A stretch of 64,000 nt of DNA from Chloroherpetonaceae bacterium (GTDB lineage Bacteria > Bacteroidota > Chlorobiia > Chlorobiales > Chloroherpetonaceae), in contig JANQGG010000025.1 in the NCBI GenBank assembly GCA_028277445.1, positions 1 to 64,000 on the forward strand, given 5' to 3'. Every line of letters begins with the position of its first letter. Positions within the stretch are counted from its first letter, which is position 1. The notes below the pieces were generated by a model that saw nothing but the letters and a program-made list of their open reading frames with translations, had not been told where the DNA came from and did not search any database. The position numbers and the translations under genes were made by a program. Of this stretch, positions 35,664 to 43,398 are shown piece by piece.

Positions 35664-36689
35664 ATGGATTTTAAAAAGAAACCTCTTAAAAAGCGCTCCA
35701 TTACCGTAGCCTATTTTTATGACCATCTGAGTTCCCGGTTAAGCATTAAATTAAAAAAGCTAAACCAGGTTGATGAAGAAAAACGCAAAATCTATGAGCG
35801 CGATATTCATCGCCCCGGCCTTGCCCTGGCAGGTTTTACCAACCTTTTTACTTACAGACGTGTCCAGGTGTTTGGCAATACAGAAATTTGGTTTTTGAAC
35901 CATCTCAAACCCAATGAGCGCTTATCGGCCTTTAGCAACATTACCCGGTATAAAGTGCCATGCATTATTGTAACCAATAACAATAAATTGGATGATGCAT
36001 TGATTGATATGGCCACTGAAGCCGGTATTCCCATTTACCGCACGTCCCAAACAACCACCAAGTTTATATACATGATCACCGATTTTCTGGATGATCAGTT
36101 TGCGCAGTATCAACATTTTCACGGATCAATGGTTGATGTGTATGGTGTTGGTATGTTTATTACCGGACGAAGCGGCATCGGGAAATCGGAAGTCGCATTG
36201 GATTTGATTGAACGCGGCCATCGGCTGGTCGCCGACGATTTGGTGGTGGTTACGCGTAAAGGCGAATCGGTGCTTATTGCTTCGGGCACCGAACTGGTTC
36301 GTCACTTCATGGAAATTCGAGGCTTAGGCATTATTGATATTGAAGCCATGTTTGGCATTCGCGCCATACGTCACCAAAAAAGGCTGGAAGTGGTGGTAGA
36401 ACTCTTGGAATGGGATCCGGCACAGGAATACGACAGAACCGGACTTGCTAGCAAAACCACCGATATTCTTGGCGTTGAAGTGCCGCTTATCCAATTGCCG
36501 ATTTATCCGGGTAAAAACATCACGGTTATTGCCGAAGTGGTTGCCCTGAATTACCTCTTAAAACATTACGGATACGATGCTGCCGAAGAATTTGATAAAC
36601 GTATTCAGCAACAAATTTCTGCACGTGCCGAAGCTTCAGGAAATATTGGCCGCCGTGCTATTGAGTATTTTGAACACGATTTCGAATAA
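35664..36689 (+). CDS. hprK: HPr(Ser) kinase/phosphorylase
   Basis: A 341-residue bifunctional enzyme that phosphorylates or dephosphorylates HPr on serine. The N-terminal domain (~1-130) is variable; the catalytic C-terminal domain carries Walker A 'GRSGIGKSEVALDLIERGHRLVADD' and the HPrK signature 'IRGLGIIDIEAMFGI'. Length is above the ~310 norm because of the N-terminal extension. It lies after the hpf terminator. Green sulfur bacteria are not known for a full sugar PTS, so its partner may be a stand-alone HPr-like protein; that cannot be seen here. Confidence 0.92.
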   Translation: MDFKKKPLKKRSITVAYFYDHLSSRLSIKLKKLNQVDEEKRKIYERDIHRPGLALAGFTNLFTYRRVQVFGNTEIWFLNHLKPNERLSAFSNITRYKVPCIIVTNNNKLDDALIDMATEAGIPIYRTSQTTTKFIYMITDFLDDQFAQYQHFHGSMVDVYGVGMFITGRSGIGKSEVALDLIERGHRLVADDLVVVTRKGESVLIASGTELVRHFMEIRGLGIIDIEAMFGIRAIRHQKRLEVVVELLEWDPAQEYDRTGLASKTTDILGVEVPLIQLPIYPGKNITVIAEVVALNYLLKHYGYDAAEEFDKRIQQQISARAEASGNIGRRAIEYFEHDFE

Positions 36690-36724
36690 TTTCTAATCTA
36701 CAACCATCTGTCATCCAATTTGTT

Positions 36725-38485
36725 ATGATCAACCCACGTCTATTTTTTCCCGGATTCTTAATTTTAGGTATCTCTGTTTTGTTTTCTTTTTCCGGGTGCG
36801 GAAAAAAAACATCTCAATCAATTTCAGCCAAAGATACAACGGTTGTCCTTGCCATATTAGCCGATGTGGATTACTTAAATCCTGTCATTAGCGCTTCCAG
36901 CATTTCCAGCAATGTCTATGGCACAATGTATCCCGGTTTGCTCATGTCCGAATTTGATACCACCATTGGTATATTAAAACATAAAGCCTACACCCCATCG
37001 GCATCATCTTCGGAGCTAAATGAAACGCAAAGCGCACTGGCTAAATCATGGGAATTATCGAAAGACCATAAAACACTGACGTACATTCTGAGGGATGATG
37101 CCACATGGAACGACGGCAAAAAAATCACATCGGCTGATTTTAAGTTTTCTTATAAGAAATACGCAGACCCAACTATTGCCAGTGCCAGGCAACAATATCT
37201 GGACGGGCTTATAAAAAACCCGGATGGCTCCACCAATTTTGAAAAAGCCATCTTAACCCCGGACGATACTACCCTGATTTTCAAATTCAGAAAGCCGGTA
37301 TCGGAAAACCTGGCCTTGTTTCACACCGGCTTAGCTGCCATTCCTAAACATGTCTGGCAGGATGTTTCATCGGAAGAATTTCGCTCGCACCCGCTTAATT
37401 TTGAACCTTTAGGTTGCGGGCCTTATAAACTTCATAAATGGGAAAAACAGCAACAAATCAGTCTTGTTCCAAACCCTAACTGTGTGCTACCCGCTCCCGG
37501 CTCATTACCTAAAATTGTATTCCGTATTATCCCGGACTATACCGTACGTGTCACTCAGCTTCAAACCAATGCCGTTGATGTGGTGCAAACGTTAAAACCG
37601 GAAGATTTATCGGCGCTGACTCAAAAAAACCCTAATGTTGAGATTAAAACCGTTGGACTTCGTGTGTTTGATTATGTCGGTTGGATGACCATTGATCAAA
37701 GCGCTTACAACACATCCAAAACACTTAAACCCCATCCGTTATTCGGATCAAAAATTGTTCGCCGGGCAATGACGCATGCCATTGATCGCCAAGGCATTAT
37801 TGATGGGTTCCTTGGAAAATACGGAACACTCGCCACATCGGATATTTCACCCAGCTTTAAATGGGCAACGAATAAAGATATCAAGCCTTACCTGTACGAC
37901 CCGAAAAAAGCCGTGGCGTTATTGGAATCGGAAGGTTGGAAAATTGGCTCTGATGGAATCCGAGAAAAAAATGGCAAAAAATTCAGTTTTACGCTGACAA
38001 CAAATGCCGGCAACAATCGCCGCAATTATGCTTCGACCATCATTCAGCAAAATCTCAAAGAAATCGGTATCGATTGTAAATTAGAATCCCAGGAATCAAA
38101 TGTGTTTTTTAAAAATCTGCGCCAACGAAAATACGATGCGTTCATGGCGGGATGGTCTGTGGGGCTTGAGATTGATCCGCTCGATCAATGGGGCTCAAAC
38201 CTGGAAAAAAGCCGTTTTAATTTCACCGGGTTTCAAGAACCAAGAATTGACAAACTCTGTGAAATGGCCAAAGATGAACTTGAACCTTTGAATACCGCGC
38301 CATATTGGAAAGAGTATCAGCAAATCCTTCATGAAGGCCAGCCCTACACATTTTTGTATTGGATCAAAGAAACCCATGGGTTTAATGCGCGAATTGAAGG
38401 TGAAGAAATAAACATCTTAAGCCCGTTTTATAATATGAACGAATGGCAACTGGCAACCGACCCAAAACGTCAGCTTACCCCATAA
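36725..38485 (+). CDS. Peptide/oligopeptide ABC transporter substrate-binding lipoprotein
   Basis: A 586-residue extracellular solute-binding protein of family 5 (OppA/DppA). A lipobox (FSGC near residue 26) follows a hydrophobic signal, so it is a lipoprotein. Family marks: 'LAKSWELSKDHKTLTYILRDDATWNDGKKITSADFKFSYKKY'-type segment, 'GCGPYKLHKWEKQQ', and 'KIVRRAMTHAIDRQGIIDGFLGKYG'. It captures peptides for import. The likely permease partner lies 2.7 kb downstream, past an AT-rich accessory insert, so the operon seems to have been split. No ATPase or second permease is in the window. Confidence 0.88.
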   Translation: MINPRLFFPGFLILGISVLFSFSGCGKKTSQSISAKDTTVVLAILADVDYLNPVISASSISSNVYGTMYPGLLMSEFDTTIGILKHKAYTPSASSSELNETQSALAKSWELSKDHKTLTYILRDDATWNDGKKITSADFKFSYKKYADPTIASARQQYLDGLIKNPDGSTNFEKAILTPDDTTLIFKFRKPVSENLALFHTGLAAIPKHVWQDVSSEEFRSHPLNFEPLGCGPYKLHKWEKQQQISLVPNPNCVLPAPGSLPKIVFRIIPDYTVRVTQLQTNAVDVVQTLKPEDLSALTQKNPNVEIKTVGLRVFDYVGWMTIDQSAYNTSKTLKPHPLFGSKIVRRAMTHAIDRQGIIDGFLGKYGTLATSDISPSFKWATNKDIKPYLYDPKKAVALLESEGWKIGSDGIREKNGKKFSFTLTTNAGNNRRNYASTIIQQNLKEIGIDCKLESQESNVFFKNLRQRKYDAFMAGWSVGLEIDPLDQWGSNLEKSRFNFTGFQEPRIDKLCEMAKDELEPLNTAPYWKEYQQILHEGQPYTFLYWIKETHGFNARIEGEEINILSPFYNMNEWQLATDPKRQLTP

Positions 38486-38639
38486 TCGAATGTTTGTAAA
38501 AAATTTTGATTTCAAAATATTGGTGGTATAACAACAATTGTTCTTATACCACTAATTTTGTAGAATAAGAGCAATAGAATATATACGCCAGTGACACAAA
38601 CCCGAAGAATTAAGTATAAACTATAAAACAAACATTATC

Positions 38640-39554
38640 ATGAAAACAAGAATTTTAGCAACTCTTTTTATTCTTATAAGCATAAACATAAAAGCACAGG
38701 AAAAGAATTTTGAATGGAATAAACATGCTCCAACTTTTGCTAACGGATTAAGTAATCAAGTGGCTTATATCAACTTTGGTAGTAACAGAGTTTGGGGTTG
38801 GGTAGAAGTAACACTTACTTCTGGATATTCTTATCAACTAGCTACAGGAAAATACACAAAACGTTTTAGCATAGGTAGGAATGTTGGAACTGGAGCCTAC
38901 TTTTATCAAGAATCTGAAGTTCCAACTGCTTTTGGACCTGTTGCTAATCAATGGAAATTAGGTGAATTTCAAATAAATTCAAATGGAGATTTAGTACTAC
39001 CAATTTATCATCTTGTTTCTAAAGGTAACACCCTACTTGTTAATATTAAAGGAAGCTCGACTATTGCAGTTAATACAAATTTAATTTCTATCATAAATCC
39101 TACTACTATAGAAAACACAGAAATAAAGGATAAAATATGTTTCAAAAATGATTTGACTCTCCAAGGTAATGTAGGAATCGGAACTGCTAATACCTTTGGG
39201 TACAAATTGGCTGTAAATGGGACTATTGGTTCTACTGAAGTAAAAGTCGAAAATACAAGTTCTTGGCCAGATTTTGTATTTGATAATGATTATGAACTTC
39301 CAACTCTTGAAGAAGTAGAGCAACACATCGCTGAAAATGGTCATCTACCTGAAATCCCAGGTGAAGCTGAAGTGGCAGAGAATGGGATCAACCTGGGAGA
39401 GATGAATGCTAAACTGCTTCAGAAAATAGAGGAACTGACGCTTTATATGATCGAACAGAACAAACAAAATCAAGCTCAACAAAAAGAACTTGAGGCTCAG
39501 TCAGCCTTAATCGAGCAACTGAAAAACGAGGTTTCCGCCTTGAAAAGCGAATAA
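38640..39554 (+). CDS. Exported structural protein with C-terminal coiled-coil tail
   Basis: A 304-residue protein with a signal peptide ('LATLFILISINIKAQ'), a beta-rich middle ('YINFGSNRVWGWVEVTLTSGYSYQL'), a motif 'NVGIGTANTFGYKLAVNGTIG' and a C-terminal Glu/Gln/Lys coiled coil (~235-304, 'PTLEEVEQHIAENGHLPEIPG' then 'LLQKIEELTLYMIEQ'). This C-terminal block is common in Bacteroidetes surface proteins and in tail-fibre-like proteins. The base composition is markedly more AT-rich than the flanking opp genes, consistent with acquisition. It begins the accessory insert. Confidence 0.78.
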   Translation: MKTRILATLFILISINIKAQEKNFEWNKHAPTFANGLSNQVAYINFGSNRVWGWVEVTLTSGYSYQLATGKYTKRFSIGRNVGTGAYFYQESEVPTAFGPVANQWKLGEFQINSNGDLVLPIYHLVSKGNTLLVNIKGSSTIAVNTNLISIINPTTIENTEIKDKICFKNDLTLQGNVGIGTANTFGYKLAVNGTIGSTEVKVENTSSWPDFVFDNDYELPTLEEVEQHIAENGHLPEIPGEAEVAENGINLGEMNAKLLQKIEELTLYMIEQNKQNQAQQKELEAQSALIEQLKNEVSALKSE

Positions 39555-39864
39555 AAGATCATAATCGAGTAGACTGTTGACGGACGAATGACCACCAGTA
39601 CGCCTCTCAAAGCGCCGTACATTCGGGTCTCGAATACGGCGGTTCATTAAATCTATCGGCAAGGTGTTTTCTGCCACCATCAGCGCCCGGCCTGCTTACT
39701 TTCCGGCCCATTCCAAGACTTCATCGGTTTTGGATTTCAACTTTTTGGGCACACAAGCTTATCGCTTGGCGTTAGTCTGAATTTGGAACAATCTTAATTA
39801 TCTCTATGTAAAAAAACATATATTGCTATCATTAAGAATTTAACCAAAATCGTTAGCTGTAAGT
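39555..39864. other. Gene-free stretch with group II intron-like remnant
   Basis: About 310 bp without a gene. Its first 240 bp are more GC-rich than both neighbours and, read on the minus strand, look like the 3' part of a group II intron or its reverse-transcriptase element (see next entry). The last 60 bp, upstream of the winged-helix gene, are AT-rich. Confidence 0.55.
39611..39644 (-). other. Group II intron domain V-like hairpin (remnant)
   Basis: On the minus strand the sequence gaaccgccgtattcg... folds into a 7 bp lower stem (CGCCGTA / TACGGCG), a 2-base bulge on the 3' side, and a 4 bp upper stem closed by a 5-base loop. That is the architecture of domain V of bacterial group II introns, which are typically followed by a 'gagagg' run as here (39597-39606 in minus orientation). 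The surrounding 39.56-39.80 kb resembles the intron's 3' flank, but there is no intact reverse transcriptase. I infer a decayed intron. Confidence 0.5.
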
Positions 39865-40119
39865 ATGAATACAGATGTAAATTATATAAAGCTCATAGCG
39901 AATCCGGAAATGATGGGGCTATTTAAAAAAATTCTCAATGCAAGAATTCTTTCCAGATTTGAGCTTGCTAAAGAACAAATAGATGAATCATCATTAAATA
40001 AATCTCTTCAGGAACTCCAGGCTCTTGGCTATATCAGTGAAAAAAAATCGTCATTTCACGATTTTGATAAATACTACCCTACAAAACAAGGTCTTGAAAT
40101 TGAAAAAATGGTAAAATGA
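39865..40119 (+). CDS. Small winged-helix DNA-binding-like protein
   Basis: An 84-residue protein with a winged helix-turn-helix pattern: helix 'PEMMGLFKKILNARILSRFELA', a turn 'KEQIDESSLNKSLQELQALGYISEKKSS', and a wing with 'YYPTKQGLEIEKMVK'. It resembles MarR/PadR-type or TrmB-like mini-regulators. The stop is 4 bp before the start of the next gene, a membrane protein, so the two are coupled. The AT-rich composition is unlike the flanking opp genes. The function is unknown. Confidence 0.65.
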   Translation: MNTDVNYIKLIANPEMMGLFKKILNARILSRFELAKEQIDESSLNKSLQELQALGYISEKKSSFHDFDKYYPTKQGLEIEKMVK

Positions 40120-40123
40120 TATA

Positions 40124-40753
40124 ATGAATGACGCTTCCCTCGCAGTTATTTCAAGTACAATACTATCCTTTCTTCTTGCAATAATTCAAATTTCAGGAGA
40201 CGCTAAAACAAGAGACTTACGGGGAGTTTTTACCTTATCGCTCATGTTTTACATTTTAATCATGATAATCGGTAATGTCATTACTACTCTTGCTGCTGCG
40301 AGCATAATTGATAACTACCTGAAAAATATTGATGAAGCCAATAGTACTAATCAACTATTCCTCGTTGGACCAATTTGGCTTTGGTATTGTTTTTTCGGGG
40401 TTTTCGGTTTTGAAGCAATCATCCAAAAAATAAATATTACATTTTTTGATCAAGGCGTTCTCTCAATAAATGATTGGCTCACGAAAGCCAAAAAATCGGC
40501 AACTGCCGCCACCCTGGATAAAATTGTAAATTTAGATTTTCAGGATACACAGAAACTTGCTCATCTTTTAATAAAAAATAAGGATACTAAAACGATTCAC
40601 ACCTTTGCTTCCATTAAATTTGGGCCCGAACAATATCAAAACATTATTGCTTCTATAAATAACAATACAAACATCGACCAAGATCAGTATCTCTCTTACC
40701 TGCTTTCCGAACAATTTCCAAAGGAAGTGCGCGCAGAGATTAAAGCAAAATAA
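40124..40753 (+). CDS. Membrane protein of unknown function
   Basis: A 209-residue protein with three predicted membrane helices (about 7-24, 36-60 and 80-100) and a cytosolic C-terminal half (~110-209) rich in Lys, Asp and Gln ('LDFQDTQKLAHLLIKNKDTKTIHTFASIKFGPEQYQNII'). It follows the winged-helix gene by 4 bp. A small DNA-binding protein plus a membrane effector is a layout found in regulatory and defence cassettes, but nothing here proves a role. Confidence 0.6.
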   Translation: MNDASLAVISSTILSFLLAIIQISGDAKTRDLRGVFTLSLMFYILIMIIGNVITTLAAASIIDNYLKNIDEANSTNQLFLVGPIWLWYCFFGVFGFEAIIQKINITFFDQGVLSINDWLTKAKKSATAATLDKIVNLDFQDTQKLAHLLIKNKDTKTIHTFASIKFGPEQYQNIIASINNNTNIDQDQYLSYLLSEQFPKEVRAEIKAK

Positions 40754-40892
40754 ATTGCCGCTTGCCATACTACCAACCGTTACTGGAAAACTAACCTTCC
40801 AAACAATTCTTCTCTTAAAAAAACAAAGTTTAATAGATTTTTAGTTATCTCAATGGTAAATTCAACTCTGGAGTATTTAAAAAAAGTTTAAT

Positions 40893-41096
40893 ATGATCAT
40901 AGAACGAACAAATAAAGAAGTCATTATAAGACTACCTGCCAACATAGACACTTCATACCTCGAAGAAATGGTTGATTATATCAGATTTAGGGAAATCACA
41001 TCAAAATCCCAGGCCACACAAAGCCAAGTAGATTCTTTGGTTAAAGAAATAAAGAAAGGTCAATGGAAAAAAAACAAAAAAAAGATGACTTGGTAA
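40893..41096 (+). CDS. Small antitoxin-like protein
   Basis: A 67-residue protein: 'MIIERTNKEVIIRLPANIDTSYLEEMVDYIRFREIT' followed by a Lys-rich tail. The start ('IIERTNKEVIIRLP') resembles AbrB/RelB/DUF2281-type antitoxin N-termini. One base after its stop begins a 30-codon open frame (41097-41189, 'MRQIVETTNAFSGL...') that may be the stump of a toxin gene. AT-rich composition. The antitoxin call is tentative. Confidence 0.5.
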   Translation: MIIERTNKEVIIRLPANIDTSYLEEMVDYIRFREITSKSQATQSQVDSLVKEIKKGQWKKNKKKMTW

Positions 41097-41189
41097 ATGA
41101 GACAAATCGTTGAGACAACCAATGCTTTTAGTGGACTAATACTCAAACTTGATAGATTTGAAAAAATAGCGCCGCACAATCAGCCTTAA
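41097..41189 (+). pseudogene. Possible truncated toxin partner
   Basis: A 30-codon open frame beginning at the ATG right after the small antitoxin-like gene's stop. Its first residues (M-R-Q-I-V-E-T-T-N-A-F) look like the beginning of a PIN-type toxin with the usual Asp lost, then it runs into a stop before the oppB-like gene. If real, the toxin was cut by the event that formed this junction. Very weak evidence. Confidence 0.2.
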
Positions 41190-41213
41190 CACATATATTC
41201 CCATTAAAAACAC

Positions 41214-42179
41214 ATGTTCAGCTACATTCTTCGGAGAATTCTAATTGCGATTCCTTTAATTTTCGGGGTGCTAACCATTACGTTTTTTATTATTCGACTG
41301 GCTCCGGGCGATCCGGCGTCGTTCTTTATCCAACCTGGTATAAGCCCCAATGTTGCCGAGCAAATGCGCGAGCAATACGGCCTGAACGATTCACTGCCTA
41401 TCCAGTATGTCAAATGGCTGGGCAATATTTTGCAAGGCGACTTCGGACGAAGTTTCAGCCGCCATCAGCCGGTTTTTGATGTTATCATTCAAGCCGTGCC
41501 TATAACGGTTTCTATTGCGGTTTTAGCGTTATTCTTTAATTTTTTCTTTGGCCTCATTATCGGGATTATTTCTGCCGTTAAACAAAATTCCAAACTTGAT
41601 CGTGGGCTTACTATCGGTGCATTGTTTTTTTACTCCATGCCGGAATTTTGGCTTGCATTGATGTTGATCATCATCTTTGCGCTGCATTTGCAAATTTTGC
41701 CGGCAAGCAATCTTAATGAAATCGGCGCCGACGCCCTACCGCCGTTTGAGTATTTTTTGGATCGGCTCACCCATTTGATCTTACCAGTAAGCGTTTTAAG
41801 CATTAACGGTTCGGCCGGCATTGCAAGGTATGTTCGCGGCAGCATGTTGGAGGTGATTCGCCAAGACTACATTCGCACCGCGCGCGCCAAAGGGCTTAAA
41901 GAATCGGTAATTATTTTAAAACACGCATTAAGAAATGCGCTTTTGCCGGTGGTTACTATTTTAGGGGGTTCGTTGCCGTTTATTTTAAGTGGCGCTTTAT
42001 TTATTGAGGTGATTTTTGCACTGCCCGGCATGGGACGCATCACGGTTGATGCCATTTTTGCCAGGGACTACCCCTTAATCATTGCCAACACATTTCTTTC
42101 AGGCACGCTTATTATTTTAGGCAACCTGCTTGCCGATGTGCTTTACGCCATTGTTGATCCCCGAATCAAATTAGATTAG
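41214..42179 (+). CDS. ABC transporter permease for peptides (DppB/OppB type)
   Basis: A 321-residue inner-membrane permease of the binding-protein-dependent DppB family: 'RRILIAIPLIFGVLTITFFIIRLAPGDPA' start, six membrane helices, and the EAA-type coupling loop in 'YIRTARAKGLKESVIILKHALRNALLPVV'. With its partner it moves peptides captured by the family 5 lipoprotein at 36.7 kb. The partner OppC and the ATPases are not in the window. Its separation from the binding protein by an accessory insert is notable. Confidence 0.88.
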   Translation: MFSYILRRILIAIPLIFGVLTITFFIIRLAPGDPASFFIQPGISPNVAEQMREQYGLNDSLPIQYVKWLGNILQGDFGRSFSRHQPVFDVIIQAVPITVSIAVLALFFNFFFGLIIGIISAVKQNSKLDRGLTIGALFFYSMPEFWLALMLIIIFALHLQILPASNLNEIGADALPPFEYFLDRLTHLILPVSVLSINGSAGIARYVRGSMLEVIRQDYIRTARAKGLKESVIILKHALRNALLPVVTILGGSLPFILSGALFIEVIFALPGMGRITVDAIFARDYPLIIANTFLSGTLIILGNLLADVLYAIVDPRIKLD

Positions 42180-42219
42180 TGTTGAATCGCAATCCAGAAT
42201 TTGCTAATATGAGCCTTAA

Positions 42220-43275
42220 TTGCTCATCAAATCGTTAGTTGTTGTGAAAAATCCTGATTTGTCAAATAGCGCAGCTTCTCAAGAAATTAAAGTCGAAGAG
42301 CAGCTTCGGCCTTACCATTTCAAAGAGTTTACCGGCCAAAAAAAAATTGTTGATAACTTATCCATTTTTATTAAAGCTGCCCGGCAACGAAAGGATGCAT
42401 TGGATCATGTATTGCTTTCAGGCCCTCCGGGATTGGGGAAAACCACTTTGGCTCACATTATTGCTCATGAAATGGGCGTTGGGATTAAAACCACATCCGG
42501 CCCGGTTATCGATAAACCCGGCGATCTGGCCGGCCTTTTAACCAGTCTTGAAACCGGCGATGTTTTGTTTATTGATGAAATCCACCGGTTAAATACCGCT
42601 GTTGAAGAATACCTGTATTCCGCAATGGAAGATTACAAACTGGATATCATGCTCGATAGCGGCCCGGCTTCGCGATGCGTTCAGATTGCCATTTCTCCAT
42701 TCACGCTTATTGGCGCTACAACACGTTCGGGGCTTTTAAGCGATCCTCTTCGGGCCAGGTTCGGCATCAGTTTCAGACTGGATTACTACTCATCGGAGTT
42801 GCTGCAAAAAATCGTACTCCGCTCTGCTAAGCTTTTAGGGATTGGCATCGAGCAAACCGGCGCGGAAGAAATTGCTCGCCGGTCGCGTGGCACCCCACGT
42901 ATTGCCAACCGTTTATTACGCCGGGCACGTGATTTTGCCCAGGTTGGAGGTTCAAATTCAATCAGTCAGGAAATTGCACATTCCACCCTACTGGCGTTGG
43001 AAATTGATGAATACGGTTTGGATGATATGGATAAGCGCTTGATTTCAACCTTGATAGAAAAGTATAAAGGCGGGCCGGTTGGCATTTCAAATCTTTCGGT
43101 GGCCATTGGCGAAGAACAGGATACCATCCAGGAAGTCTATGAGCCATACTTAATTCAGGAAGGTTACATTTTCAGAACGCCACGCGGCAGAATGGCCACT
43201 GATCTGGCTTACGAACGTTTTGGGTTTGTTAAATCGCCTAAAAACGATGAATCAAATTTATTCAATCAACCCTGA
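42220..43275 (+). CDS. ruvB: Holliday junction DNA helicase RuvB
   Basis: A 351-residue AAA+ motor for branch migration with RuvA. Domains and motifs: Walker A '[13 protein letters not shown]', Walker B 'LFIDEIHRL', sensor 1 '[19 protein letters not shown]', arginine finger region, and a C-terminal winged helix ('[28 protein letters not shown]'). Start: a TTG at 42220, or a GTG at 42244 that gives ~343 residues and better matches family length. I keep the longer frame but think 42244 is at least as likely. It lies 40 bp after the permease gene. Confidence 0.95.
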   Translation: MLIKSLVVVKNPDLSNSAASQEIKVEEQLRPYHFKEFTGQKKIVDNLSIFIKAARQRKDALDHVLLSGPPGLGKTTLAHIIAHEMGVGIKTTSGPVIDKPGDLAGLLTSLETGDVLFIDEIHRLNTAVEEYLYSAMEDYKLDIMLDSGPASRCVQIAISPFTLIGATTRSGLLSDPLRARFGISFRLDYYSSELLQKIVLRSAKLLGIGIEQTGAEEIARRSRGTPRIANRLLRRARDFAQVGGSNSISQEIAHSTLLALEIDEYGLDDMDKRLISTLIEKYKGGPVGISNLSVAIGEEQDTIQEVYEPYLIQEGYIFRTPRGRMATDLAYERFGFVKSPKNDESNLFNQP

Positions 43276-43398
43276 ATTTTAGCTTTTGTTACCGGATAAA
43301 TTTTTTTAGTTTTTTTCATGTTAGGGTTATGGTTATTTTTTTAATGCCAAAAGTTTTGACAACATTACTTAGTGCGTATCACGATTAAACGGGCTAAC

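Noticed and set aside
36725-42179. Complete oligopeptide transporter operon
   Set aside because: Only the binding protein and one permease are present; second permease and ATPases are missing from the window.
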